This document shows positions 19,768-30,896 of a stretch of DNA of 64,000 nucleotides, piece by piece. Position 1 is the first letter of the stretch. The number at the start of each line of letters is the position of its first letter. The DNA is taken from positions 868,001-932,000 of the forward strand of contig JAULSN010000012.1 of assembly GCA_033439765.1 (NCBI GenBank). The letters run 5' to 3'. Origin of the DNA: Lasiosphaeria ovina (lineage: Eukaryota > Ascomycota > Sordariomycetes > Sordariales > Lasiosphaeriaceae). Position numbers and translations under genes: made by a program. The notes beneath the pieces were generated by a model. It was not told the origin of the DNA. It saw only the letters and a program-made list of their open reading frames with translations, and did no database searches.

Positions 19768-20797
19768 TCAAAAGGGCAGGCATAAAAGCGTGTGATCCAT
19801 CCAATCACGCCGTTTGCCGTAGGTCTTTTTGGGGGTAGAATAGTAAGGAAATAGACAACATACGGCTGCAGGTCTTCGTATACGTGTCTCCTGAAGCGGC
19901 CAAATTAGCTGGGGCCGGGGAGAGATATGTAAGAATCGCGCACTTCCATGCTCGCCTGGTTTTGGCTACAACCATCGTATAGCAGAAGGGACACAGAAAG
20001 GGTCTATCACTAGCCCCCTTCGGCATTGGAGGGACGCCTGGTCTGCCATCGTCGTTGGCGTCGGTTGTGGCAAAGGATGTCTGAGATGCGCCGGAATCGG
20101 AGTCACTGTCCTCCTCAATGGTCGTATTGGACAGGGGCGCTGTGTTTGTAGTCGACAGCAATGGGTTTGTCGCGGTGGCTCTCCCTGTACTTGAAGTACA
20201 GCCGTCGGTGTGAGTTGGCCTTTCCCAAGCGTTCGATGAAGTCTTGATCGTATGTGTGGCGGGCAAGCATTGATTTCACATACTCGATATCAAAAGCTTC
20301 GTAGGGTGATGTGTCGGTCAGCTTGGACCTGGCGAAGCGGTCGTGGGGTGCTGGGTTTCTCAGAGCGACGCTGAGCCGCAGAAGACAATCGACAACCTCG
20401 GTGATGTCGGTAGTGACTTGCTCGAGTTCGGATTTGGGCACCGGATGCTTATCGGCGCCATCGGAGGAGGAGGACGAGTCTGATAGCTCGTCCCACGGCA
20501 CCCTCGCCCCCGAAAGAATATCCACAGCCGCCTGCAGTGACTCGGTGAGGTTGACGAGGAGCTTCAAAAGCTGTCGGCGCACTTGCGACGCATCACGAAG
20601 CCGGGAGGCTAGAGAGCTGTTGCCCGTGCGATGCACCCCGATGCTATAAGACCAAATCTTGAACCGAGACGGCTCATCGCCCACTGGCGTTCGAGGGCCG
20701 CCCGGTCCTCGTCACCGGCGGAGGCGCGGAAGTTGTCGAGGAGTTCTGCAAATATATCGACCGACCGAACAACATGGCCAGCAATGGATTCAGCCAT
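19768..20797 (-). pseudogene. C2H2-type (acuF-like) zinc-finger gene, frameshifted
   Basis: Reads as a common fungal family of unknown function. It starts MAESIAGHVVRSVDIFAELL at 20797; shifts frame at about 20690; continues SRFKIWSYSIGVHRTGNSSL, LVNLTESLQAAVDILSG and VVDCLLRLSVALRNPAPHDR; shifts again at about 20150-20200; then shows the zinc-finger region RPFLCPFCYTMVVAKTRRAW. A third shift gives RRHVYEDLQPYV and then YGKRRDWMDH before TGA at 19768. Homologues I recall carry this CPxC finger followed by a short His-containing tail. At least three frameshifts make it nonfunctional. It lies between the bromodomain fragment and the divergent DUF7580-type gene. Confidence 0.68.
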
Positions 20798-21013
20798 CAG
20801 TGCGGGTGCTGGACTGTGTTGGACTTTGGTAGGTACACGTAGGAATTTGGTGAGTTCTGCCCTTTCGCTCCACGGCTGCCTGCCGCCCGACAGGCATGTG
20901 TGGGAGAGGTCGAAAGGACAGGCATAACTTCAGAGGGGCCGAGCTCCATCCGCCACCCCTTCACCTCTCCCGTTGATTAGTGTTATCCCAGTAGCCGCTA
21001 ACAGGAGATAACC

Positions 21014-23116
21014 ATGGCGGGATTTGAGATTGCAGGCGTCGTTCTCGGCACCATACCCCTCGTCATCTCGGCCCTTGGGCACTACGGCAACGGCCTCGCG
21101 ACGATGTGAGAATGGCACAAATACGAGTGGGAGTTACGTAGCCTGATCCGAACCCTCGATAGCGAGCGCGTCAAACTCCAAGACGTTTGCGAAAAAATGC
21201 TTGTCGGCCTGGCACCCCATTCCAAAGTCGAGGACATGGTCAATGGCCCGCTGGGGCCGCTTTGGTCGGACCAGCTGATGCAGAGCAAAATCAAGACCCG
21301 CTCCTGGAGGTCTGCGGGCCCCTTTGAAAGGACGGTAACCGACATGAAAACCGCAATCGACGAGATGATACAACGTCTCGACCTCCAACCAGACGGCAAG
21401 GTAGGCAAGCACTGCAGCGCTCCGAGCTCCCTCTCCTCGACTGGCTTCCTGACTTCAATCCGCAGGTCAAATTGACAGAGAGCTCGTCCATCATCCGCGA
21501 GTTCAAGCGCGCCACATTCACCATCAACAGATCGAGCTATGAGGATCTCATGTCAACAATTAAGGACGGCACCACGGCACTCGAGGGTCTTGTGGATCGA
21601 AGCATCGACCTCGAACCAGGACGACAGGGACGATCCCAAGGGCGCCAGATGAAGTTGCTTCGCGGCTTGTTCCACAGCGTTTACTACGCAATATTCTGGA
21701 GTCTGATATGCAACTGCACACACATCCTTCACCTGAGCCTGCCAATGCTCAAGCAATCTATCGACATTGCTCATGACGACGACGACGACGAAAGGATCAC
21801 ATAGAGACCAAGTATTTAGCTTGCCTTGTCTTCTTGGAAGTAGGATCGTCAAACCATACGCTGGCATGAGCTCCTGGCTCGGGAAGAACCAAATCCGATT
21901 CCGCCTCGGAAGGAACCAGATCCGATCCCGCCCTCAGGAAGGGCCAGGTCCGATTCCGCCCCCTACGGCAGAGATATCCTCAACATATGCGGCACCGCCA
22001 ATTTCGGACTCGTCATCTTCAATGAAAAAAGGGAAGAAAGCGAGATTCAAGTGGCTGCATTTCTCAACACATAGAGCAGCCTTGGCCTAACAACGACCAA
22101 TGCGGCCGATTTTGACACCACAGACCCATACGCCCATACAACCGATATTGACAACACAGGCCCAGGGTGCCATCCAACTGAGCCCACCGTTTCGCCTAGC
22201 TCGCCAACCAAACCTGTGCGAAAGGCTGTTAAACGACACCACTTACACCACCGTGTCCGGCTGGTATGACGTGTCTTGGGACCCCCTAGAGGATTATCCA
22301 ACAAAACGGTATAAAATCGCCGTTTACCCCTTTACAGAGAGCTAAAGCCAGAGCCAGGGCCAGAGCCGGGGCTGCGACGGCTGGACAACAGTTGCACTGC
22401 GACAGATCCTCGAACATCACGAAAGATATCCATAACTGAGTCTAAAAAACCGCTTAAATCTTGCCGTCCTGGTTTCGTACAGCGTGCTTCAGCTGCACCA
22501 GACCCCCTGGCTCCGTGAAGTCCCCACAAGCCGAGATTTTGTGTTCATAGACAAGGGCGGCGGCCTCGACTATCGCCACTTCTTTATCTTAAAAGAGAAC
22601 AAGTCACAATTACGGACAAGAACCGCGAAGCCACCTGGCGAGCTTCTTATTTCCGCCATCAGCCGTAACCCAACTCTTCTCGCGCTCGGCATTCTGCTCA
22701 TTGAGCTGCTATTTGGGAGGACTCTCGAAGCACTTGCTTCCGATCATGCACAACAACAGCAACAACAGCAACAACAGCAACAACAGCAACAACAGCAACA
22801 ACAGCAACAACAGCAACAACAGCAACAACAGCAACAACAGGAACAACAGCGACAACCACAACAACAAGCAACGAACAACACCATCCCAATAGAAACCCAA
22901 CGTCTCCTGCAAAGCTTCTCGGTCGCGGAGAAGCTGCTGCCGTAGGTGAAGCAGAACAGCGCCAACTACGGCAGCGCCGTGCATCGCTGTCTGCACGGCG
23001 AATTCCAGCAAAAGAGGCTTGGCCTGCGCGACGAAGACCTTTGCCACGAAGACTTTTGCCACGAAGGGTACCGCGGGATCGTAGCGCTGCTCGAAATCGA
23101 CTCAGCGAACGCATGA
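21014..23116 (+). pseudogene. DUF7580-type fungal gene with polyQ tract, disrupted
   Basis: N-terminus MAGFEIAGVVLGTIPLVISA is typical of fungal proteins I know as DUF7580 family (a degenerate kinase-like C-terminal half). A TGA at 21107-21109 interrupts the first helix, and coding resumes in frame (EWHKYEWELRSLIRTLDSER). A perfect intron at about 21402-21465 (GTAGGC donor, CGCAG acceptor) joins to VKLTESSSIIREFKRATFTI. After about 21800 the frame is lost. The C-terminal half reappears (VLQLHQTPWLREVPTSRDFV, then ISRNPTLLALGILLIELLFG), contains about 40 glutamines, meets TAG at 22943-22945, and then continues in frame with NYGSAVHRCLHGEFQQK to TGA at 23116. The TAG fits CAG-to-TAG. Dead gene; the function of intact homologues is unknown. 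Confidence 0.7.
22751..22860 (+). repeat. CAACAACAG microsatellite encoding polyglutamine
   Basis: About ten copies of the 9-mer CAACAACAG followed by degenerate CAA/CAG/CGA codons, inside the kinase-like half of the DUF7580-type pseudogene. The tract stays in frame and encodes almost pure Gln. Confidence 0.9.
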
Positions 23117-24005
23117 TCATTCTCTCTCGCTTTCTCTCTCTGTCTCTCTTGACTGTTCCCACGTCGTCGCCTCTGGTAAAATCGCATTCTCCTGCATGCA
23201 AAACGTTTGCGCGATCAAACCGGATGCACGTCACGTCCTACAGTTAATATACATCCACGGCAATATCCCTCCCCAGCAAGCAGACACACAAGTGAGACCC
23301 AGCAGGAAACCTGCCGGCCTCGTTGCCTGTGCCCGTTCCTGTGCCTGTCCTGCGTGTTCTCCACCCGCCATACGGCCTCCTCTCTGCATCGAAACAACAA
23401 GGGCCGCTGGTCTAGTGGGTGGATGTTGTGTTCACTTGGCCTGGGATCATCCCTCGTTTTTGTTGCGCAGTATGTTAGTTGTGGGGCGGACGATGAAGAC
23501 GTCGTTGTGGAGACGTCGGTTCTTGTCGGTTGTGCCAAGAATAGAACCAGCCAAAGACACGTGGGCTGGCCACTGGACGGGCGGCTGTTACAGATTGAAT
23601 TAGCCCAAGGCAAACCGATTAGAGTCGGTCTTCTTTGTTCGGATCAGTTACCCAAAGAGATAGAGAAGAAACGGCGGGTGTTTCACGGGCATTGTGGCTG
23701 TTCCGGCCCAATCTCCGGAACAAAGCCGCGGCCCACGTCGGCGAAGAATTCTTTGTGAGATCACAAGGTTGATTTTGTTGGGAACCGAGGACGGTACAAT
23801 GTCGAGGAGACCGAGGAGGGACTTGACCTCTCGAAGCCAAAAGGTAAAAGATAGAACGGTGTACCGTTTCATTGAAGGACCCAGGGGTGCCGGGATGCCT
23901 CGGGAATAGACGTGGTGTTGTTTTGGCGATCAAGAAACCGGCCAGATGGCTTCTTCTTGTTCGTATTCTCGATGGACTGGAAATAAGATCTTCGTCTTCA
24001 TAGGC

Positions 24006-24050
24006 AGAAGAAAGATTTGGGAAATCGCAGACGGGAAAGTATTGGTAACG
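24006..24050 (+). repeat. Inverted-repeat arm 1
   Basis: Its reverse complement matches 25547-25591 at 41 of 45 positions by eye. The differences are C/T, plus one A/C. Confidence 0.7.
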
Positions 24051-24075
24051 TATTCCTGTTGTTCTTTTTATCCAT

Positions 24076-24207
24076 GAACTCGAAGTAGGAACTGTGTTTC
24101 GACGTGAGATTTGGGTTATCACGTCTTGCCCTTGTCGTTGCCCTTGCCCTTGAACTCGAAGTAGGATCTGTGTTTCGACGTGAGCTTCGGGTTATCACGT
24201 CTTGCAA
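24076..24207 (+). repeat. 53-bp direct repeat, two copies, period about 77
   Basis: The stretch from AACTCGAAGTAGG to ATCACGTCTTGC occurs at about 24076 and again at about 24153, 50 of 53 bases identical. The copies are separated by a CCCTTG/CGTTG-rich spacer. Confidence 0.75.
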
Positions 24208-25546
24208 CGAGGCCTCCTGGCATCCATGCCGCCAGTAGAGTCCCTGTTCATATGAGATGGTTTGATTATTAGTCATGGTCTGTCCGGAATCATCAACATA
24301 TGTTAGATGTTTGTTGCTTGTAATTAAGCCGCAAACATTGAGGCAAGAAATTCGTGACTGTGTTTCTTGCAAGGCCACGGCGGAATATATATGGGAAGGG
24401 GATGGTCTGGGCTGGGCATGCAAAGTGGGTTCGCCTGCCTTAACTCAGTGCCATGTACGGGCCGGGCCATAACATACCCCTATACTCTCAGCTTTCTCGT
24501 GGTCGCAGTGAACGAGATCACCGTGGAAGAAGGCACGGGACGCTTGGTGTACGTGCGGTAACCCGGCGCACTCAGCGACCGCTTGCACGTGGGCGGGGTC
24601 TCGATGCTCGACGTCTCGGGCACCGCAGAGGGCAAGTTCCGCCTCTCGCAGCTTGAGGTGTCTGACGGAGGAGGCGGCACTTCTCCGACAACGAGCTGAA
24701 GTTGCATCGTATATACCAACAGCAAAACTGTAGCGTGGTATGCGCGGCGGTAGGTTGTCAACGACGAGCCCAGAGATTGGCCTGCTTATTGGCGAGAGAT
24801 CGGATATTGTCAATCTGGGAAAGGTCTCTAGTGCCAGTCGGGATGGATATAGGGCATGGGCCTGCTATATGCGAGAGGAAGTACTTGCTAACGGGTCCAA
24901 GTCTGAGGGGTCAAATCAAAGATGAATTTGGCTGCTAACACTCCCCCTCCGAGTTCGAGACAGGGCTGGGAGGGGCGATAGAGGGCAACAGAATAGCAGA
25001 CGTCGACAGTCGGGAGCACGCAGGCAGCCCGAGAAAGGTTCGAAGGAAGTGCAAGAATGAAAAGAAATCAAACGCTGGAGCCGCTTTAGAGGCGGGGCCA
25101 AGAAGACGACTCGGTATTTCTGGCAACGGCAATGCATCTAGAGGGGCAATGAAAAAATGGGAGAGCAAAGATTCCAGGCCTGCGGTCCTGCCGCGTGACT
25201 AATCCAGTTCAGGCCGCTAGAGGAGAACTCCAGACGACCAGCCTAAGTGGGTGCACCGACCGCCAGTATCTTCCCACATTTTCAATTCAGATAGAATTTC
25301 TTTTTTGAAATCCTTTCCACACACAAACTTGGTCCAGGAAATCATTCCCCCTTCTACCCCCTTCATTTCTTCAACACAAACCGTTCTCTGGACAGACACC
25401 ACCCTTGACCAAACACCACCTCCGATATATAACCACCATCCACTAAACATATCGTGTTTGCGCCAGAGTACAGACCTAGCGCCACGCCTATAAAATCTCG
25501 CCCAAGCGCTCACTACCTTTTCAATTCTTCTTCCCCCTACCCCAGA

Positions 25547-25591
25547 CGTTACCAATCCTCTCCCGTCTGCGACTTCCCAAATCTTTCTCCT
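25547..25591 (-). repeat. Inverted-repeat arm 2
   Basis: Partner of 24006-24050, in opposite orientation, in the 5' flank of the APH-like gene. Confidence 0.7.
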
Positions 25592-25755
25592 AGCAAAAAT
25601 TGGTCGGAAACGCCAAGTCCAAGTGTGCATCACCAACAGACGCACTACCCATATTCTTCGACCCCGCCTGTCCGAGCCAACAATCTCCATCTCCAGTTCA
25701 TTCCTTAGCTTTCGGGCATCTCCTTTTAAAGTTCATACCCCTCACAACTTCAGCA

Positions 25756-27132
25756 ATGGCACCGATCGACTTCCTTGCCGACAAGAAGGCCACTAAGCGC
25801 CAACAGGAGTTCGAAGAGAAAGTCTGCAACGTTATAGAGGACATCGTCGACTTTGTAGTCGAGCAGCTGTCGTGGACTGAAGCAGGCCAATACAATTGCT
25901 GCTACACAGGCAGATACAATATTTGCCTCGACATCAGCCGGGTCGACGGAGAAGCCCGCGTCATCATCCGCTTCCCTATCTCTGGCCGCATCTACGGCCC
26001 TTGGCGCGACGAGAAGGTCAGGAACGAAGCAATGACATTGCTATACCTGGCCGAGCACACCACGATTCCTGTCCCGCACCTGCTCTCGTGGGGCCTCAGC
26101 AACGAGAGCCTCCACGACCTGGGTCCCTTTCTCATCACGGACTACATGTATGGAGAAGACCTTGAGAAGATCCTCAAGAAGGACGAGTTCTCAGATACCC
26201 CCGACCCCGCAGCCGACAATGCAAAGCTCGACACTATCTACGAGCAGATAGCGGGCTACATGGTCCAGCTCTCCCGCTTGGAGTTTTCGAAGATTGGCGC
26301 CATCTCCCGCGACCAAACAGACCCAGATGCCGAGTGGGATGTCACGGGGCGGCCCTTCACCCTCGACATGAACGCTGCAAACACTATCGGCAGCCACCCG
26401 CCACGTCAGTTCGCGCGCACCCCCTCCAACGACGCAGCCGAGTACCTCACGGACCGCGCCCGATACTACCAGATCCACGTCAAAGCGCAGCGCAACATTG
26501 CGCAGGACAGCCTGGGCAGCGACCCCAGCACGGCGGCATGGAGCCACCTCGAGGCGCGCTGGCGGTTCGGACACGCCATCTCGGCGTACAGCACCGAGGT
26601 GCGCGGGCCGTTCCGCCTGTTCTGCGACGACCTGCACCCCCGCAACATGCTCGTCGACCCCAAGACGCTGCGCATCACGGCGGTGCTCGACTGGGAGTTT
26701 ACGAATGCCATGCCCGCGCAGTACGCCTACGACCCGCCGAGCTGGCTGCTGCTGCGCGAGCCGGCGGCCTGGGTTGTGGATGGCGATGTGGACGAGTTCA
26801 AGCGGCTCTATGTCCCGCGACTGAACCAGTTCGTCTGCGCTGTTGAGCGTGCCGAGCAGGCGGACCCCCCGACGGGAAACCAGCCGTGTCTTGCTGTACG
26901 GATGCGCGAGGCCTGGGACTCGCGGCGTTTCTTCTTCAACTTGGCCTCGCGGGACAGCTTTGGTGTGGACGAGATCTACTGGGAGGTGCTCCATGATCAC
27001 GCCAATGTCTTGGTCGAGATGGACCCTAGGATGGTCGGGGGGAGGGATACTTATATCCGGAAGAAGATTGAGCAGCTGAGGGAGTATGAGGCTGACGAGC
27101 GCGAGGAGCGGGAGCAGGAGAAGGGGCTTTGA
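25756..27132 (+). CDS. APH-family phosphotransferase (kinase-like) protein
   Basis: 458 residues from the ATG at 25756; the frame is open further upstream, but that part is pyrimidine-rich leader. Aminoglycoside-phosphotransferase fold signatures: an N-lobe with VIIRFPISGRIYGPWRDEKV (Arg in place of the usual ATP-binding Lys) and LLYLAEHTTIPVPHLLSWGL; the catalytic loop FCDDLHPRNML (residues 289-299; Asp292 and Asn297 as in the HxDxxxxN pattern); and LDWEFTN (Asp312, metal binding). Fungal genomes hold many such proteins. A few phosphorylate small molecules, but most have no known substrate, and aminoglycoside resistance should not be assumed. The C-terminus is a charged helix (KKIEQLREYEADEREEREQE). 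No disruption seen. Confidence 0.85.
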   Translation: MAPIDFLADKKATKRQQEFEEKVCNVIEDIVDFVVEQLSWTEAGQYNCCYTGRYNICLDISRVDGEARVIIRFPISGRIYGPWRDEKVRNEAMTLLYLAEHTTIPVPHLLSWGLSNESLHDLGPFLITDYMYGEDLEKILKKDEFSDTPDPAADNAKLDTIYEQIAGYMVQLSRLEFSKIGAISRDQTDPDAEWDVTGRPFTLDMNAANTIGSHPPRQFARTPSNDAAEYLTDRARYYQIHVKAQRNIAQDSLGSDPSTAAWSHLEARWRFGHAISAYSTEVRGPFRLFCDDLHPRNMLVDPKTLRITAVLDWEFTNAMPAQYAYDPPSWLLLREPAAWVVDGDVDEFKRLYVPRLNQFVCAVERAEQADPPTGNQPCLAVRMREAWDSRRFFFNLASRDSFGVDEIYWEVLHDHANVLVEMDPRMVGGRDTYIRKKIEQLREYEADEREEREQEKGL

Positions 27133-27580
27133 TTAGGATGTGGTCTGCAGCATTAAGGGTCAGGTGTTTTGTATGTATAATTACTAATTAATATGGAAGA
27201 GTTTTCATTACCGGTGTAGTCGTTAGATCTTAATGAGGGAATGATGAGCTGGTTTTTTACCGCAAAGTTGCCGTTACCTACTCCCAGTCATCTACAAGAC
27301 ACGTCGCCGCCTTGCTCATCCACTGCTCGGGCACTACTCGGGGCATGGTTACGGGGCATGGTTACGGGGCATGGTTACGGAAGTCGCAAAACGTGGTTTG
27401 ATTAGAGTAGTAGGTAGTGCTCTGCAACTCAGCGGAGTTCTAAGACTAATTATGTCGTAAATCTTTCTGAGCCCGTTGAGAAACAACCACTCCAGTCTCA
27501 CAACTCAGCCACCCTCTAAGTCAATTATTCAAGTTGCTTCAAAGTATGGCGCACCTGAAGCCTGTCTGCCGCAAGTCCTC
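27133..27580. other. Intergenic, with a short tandem repeat
   Basis: Convergent 3' flanks of the APH gene and the FAD oxidoreductase remnant. At about 27340-27381 the 13-mer GGGGCATGGTTAC occurs three times in tandem. No gene. Confidence 0.6.
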
Positions 27581-28711
27581 TCACGGCAACTTAAACAGGG
27601 ACATATTGACGGAAGGATCGTGTTCGAGAACAAGCTCAGACATAACTTTCCCCTCCCCTAGCCCCAGGGTGAACCCGTCAAGGTCGTGGCCAAGCTCCAA
27701 AAAGCGCTGACACTATATACCCTTCCTTTGCTAAAACATCCCGTGGTACCCTGTCCATGATAGGCCGTCCCTGCGGCGCCGCCGACATAAAAGCCCTGCC
27801 AGAGCTCAAGATCCGGCGCTTGTCGGCGTGCACATATCGAGAAACGCATTCCTTGAGCTGCGCAACGTCCTCAGTACTTGGTCGAACATCTTCGGGAAGT
27901 GGCGGTGTCTCGCCAGCGACCCGCTCGAGCGTGCCGGCCACACATAGCTCTCAATTCGTGAACGAAGAGACATGGACATCATAACCTTCACTAAGCGGGT
28001 TCAACCACACCTGGTGACAAGCCCCCGAATCGGGTCCGCGCTCTTCTGTGTCAGCCGCATTCTCGGCGCTGAAACGTAGCCACGTCTGTACGTGCTGCTC
28101 CGGGGCAAGCTGGAATCCAATGCCGCCAGAAGGAAACAGATGTGAGAAGAGGGCCGGCGACCAGCTTCCTGCGGATATGATCAATCCTGCTTTTCTCGCA
28201 CTCGTAACCACGAGGAAAGTTTCGACAGCTCCTCGGGGCCTGGAAGGAGAGCATAAGCACGCGTCTAACAGTTGTACGTCACAACGGATGTGAAATTACA
28301 ACGTGGAGGAAAGGACTTACATGTAACGGGAAACGGAAGCCGAGGGTTGGAGGGATCATACTCGTGGGAAAACACGGAATGGACGGCGAGGGGCGAGTAT
28401 CCGATGCTCTGCAACGCAGCACCAGGAACGGCCGCCCGAGCAGCCAGCTCGGAATAGAGCTTGTATGAAAGCTCCCCCAACGGCTGGACCTGCGGATCGA
28501 ACCCAAACTTCCCCAGGGCCCCTTCGCATTGTCCAGACGCCCCTGAGCAGACAGCGGAGGATGGGCCAGCAACTAAAATCGGCATGTTCTGGTCTCTGAG
28601 GGCGAGCGCGAGGTGGTAGGTGGTCGAGAGTCCAATTATGCCAGCTCCAAGAATGACGGTAGGGCCCTGAGCATTGGTCTGGGCGGTAATCTGTTCGAGG
28701 TGCATGGCCAT
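27581..28711 (-). pseudogene. FAD-dependent oxidoreductase (DAO family), internally deleted
   Basis: N-terminus from 28711: MAMHLEQITAQT then the Rossmann dinucleotide motif VILGAGIIGLSTTYHLALAL. The family-like block ends near DPSNPRLPFPVT, where a GTAAGT donor is followed by an acceptor at CTTCCAG about 28230. The sequence after it (GAVETFLVVTSARKAGLIIS, AGSWSPALFSHLFP) corresponds to a region normally about 60-100 residues further on and is out of phase, so a middle segment is missing. TGA at 27951-27953 interrupts SSFTN/ELCVAGTLERVAGE in frame. A frameshift near 27690 moves the C-terminus to GHDLDGFTLGLGEGKVMSEL, the usual FAD-contacting end. Related flavoenzymes oxidise amines or amino acids. 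This copy is dead. Confidence 0.75.
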
Positions 28712-30896
28712 GATGCCGGCGGATGCGTCTAGGAAAGGCAGATGAAGAACTGTGTGATAATCTAGGTATTTTTGCGTCCTTGAGGTAGTGGGAATCAAAA
28801 GTGTGAGACAATCCGTTTTTCATCGGGGAGGGAGAGAGGGGCAGAGGGCGGACGGACGAGTGAGATTAGAAAGACGGTGTCGTAATTAGCCCCCGCCATG
28901 TGTAACCACCGATGAGCTGCGCAATCCCCGCAGATGCCCAGCACTATCTACTTTGATTCCTGAAAAAAGTACGGCAGCTTCCGCGAGCAAAGGTCAAGGT
29001 AAACTAGGCAATGCTTTTCAAGCACAACGAGGCTACTATTTCTTGACCCTCAGCCTCGGGGATAGAAAGGAAGCGTAATTAAATGTGCACTTATCCACTC
29101 ATTTGTTTCTCTAACGTTGTACACCTTTAAAACCCCCAAGCTGTCCTTGTCAAGTCTACCTCCACTCCGCCTGCCAACACAACTGCCGTTTCAAAGGTCG
29201 AAACTGTTGGGAGGAAAGGTAAGGACTGGATTGCTTGGAGGAAGTCTAGCTATCTGGGCCACAGCGAAATATATATGTGGAAGTGATGGCCTGGACCGGT
29301 GGATCCCATATCCACTTATGCCTCGGCTTGAGGGCATCAGGCCGGGGTCCTGCCTGATCCCTGCTAGCCTGGCCACAGAAACTCTTCTGTTTTGGGTCCG
29401 AGGTCGTCTCGTTCTCGGTTTGGGTTTGACGCGCAGCATAGTTCGACTCGCCGTGTTCCAAAGCGGATCGGAACATGCCGCAGTTTTCGCTGAGCAGCTT
29501 GGTCTCGAATGTGTGTCCTGTTCGGTGGCAAGTTTGACATTCTTCTTTGACGGGCGTTTCTTTGTCGGGAACTCTTATGTCGAGTGGCTGTCGTGCAGAT
29601 GGAGTATTGGTTGGATCATGTGTGATTCTGCCATGTGCCACTCTTGATCATAAATAGCTTGTGAAACCTAAGGCCAACCGCGTGTTCCGTCTGCGCGTGT
29701 TCTCCCCTTTTATTTTGTCAGTTAGTCTCTTTGCGTTCAACGCCGGAAGGACCCAGCAAGGCCGGAAGGTGATCAGGGACAGGAGATGGAGGGCAAAGAC
29801 GTGATGAATCGTGATGGTCAACGAGGTACCCGAGCCCAATGGAGGCGATACAGGTTGGGAGTAAACCAAGAAGGTATAGCACACAGCCGCCGGCGCTCCC
29901 TCTGTGTGTTGATAGGGGTATTTCCGTACCTTCCTTGTTGCACCCGCCGCTTTGCAGCAGTTGTGGTACCCAAGAAGCCGCACCATCCATCCCTCAAGCT
30001 GCCTTTGAGGTGGCTCGCTCCGTCTCGGCGTAGGAACAACAAGAAGATTAATAAACTTGTCCTGAGTGCATGTGACCTTGCCAACGATCTCGTTACACTG
30101 TCGACTCTCAACCTGGGGGCCCTATCAAAAGCAGACATGAGGCCTGCGATGGAGATTTGGCGCGGCCCTCCTCGGAAGAAACTGGGCACGGCTTCTGCGA
30201 CGCTCCCAATCACTGAGAGGTGGTTTTGTCTTGCACATTGCTTTGAAATCATCAGCTTCACTACACAGGGAGACGGACATGGCTGCTGCTCGTCAAAGCC
30301 AACACGGCGAACAAGCTCAAGAACGGGGTGGCGCTGGGCAACCTACCAAAGGCAGCGAACCAGGTGGCGGGACGTTTCCGGGTGATAGATGACCTGCCTG
30401 GGAGACTGCAGGCGACGACGCTCGAGGTTGGCCTAGTAAATCGTGCTTTGTTGTCAACTGGCTGAGCTGGGCAGGTCACTGGGTGTGAGGCTGGTCGAAT
30501 GTTTAAATTCGACAGATCGAGGGGCAGGCTAGGCTTTGGAGGCTGAGGGTTGCCAGGTAGCTGCGGGCTGCCAGGGAGCTGCGGGCGAGAGGCGCCTTGG
30601 ATGTGGCGAAAACCCAGGGCCTAGCAACCGGCGGTAGGTTACTACTTCCAGGTGGAAGATTTCTCTCCGATGCAACGATATATGCAAAGTCAGGGCCTCC
30701 ACGAAGTCGCTCGTCATTTGGGAAAACCTGCTCGGTACCACTCTTGCCCGGGTCCCAAATCTGATATTCGTCTAATTAGGCCTCCCCAAAACCGCCTGTG
30801 TCGACTAATTACCCCTTTGAAAGCCTCCCCGAAGCTTCACCCTGCAACATCAGCCCCCAAAATAAGATACAAAGAAAACACTCGCCGACATCCAAC
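28712..30896. other. 2.2-kb region without an intact gene
   Basis: About 35 bases at 29262-29296 (CGAAATATATATGTGGAAGTGATGG-like, shown here only in part) resemble 24385-24420, suggesting a dispersed degenerate repeat. A coding-like stretch at about 30275-30465 (LVKANTANKLKNGVALGNLP, then GRFRVIDDLPGRLQATTLEV) lacks a start and a recognisable family; it may be a gene remnant. The end serves as the 5' flank of the GFA gene. Confidence 0.45.

Larger units (their letters stand above)
23117..25755. other. 2.6-kb region with degenerate repeats, promoter side of the APH gene
   Basis: No intact gene. A short coding-like stretch at about 24500-24700 (VNEITVEEGTGRLVYVR, stop, DRLHVGGVSMLDVSGTAEG) may be a remnant of an unknown gene. 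The region carries a 53-bp direct repeat (24076-24207) and one arm of an inverted repeat at 24006-24050, whose partner is at 25547-25591, about 165 bp upstream of the APH start codon. The last 400 bases are pyrimidine-rich, like a fungal promoter/5' UTR. Confidence 0.5.

Noticed and set aside
24480..24761. 93-codon minus-strand frame with a signal-like N-terminus
   Set aside because: Antisense to a more protein-like plus-strand stretch and lacking any secreted-protein features after the first 25 residues.
29786..30385. 199-codon plus-strand frame
   Set aside because: Arg-rich and without motif; another frame over 30275-30465 looks more protein-like but has no start.
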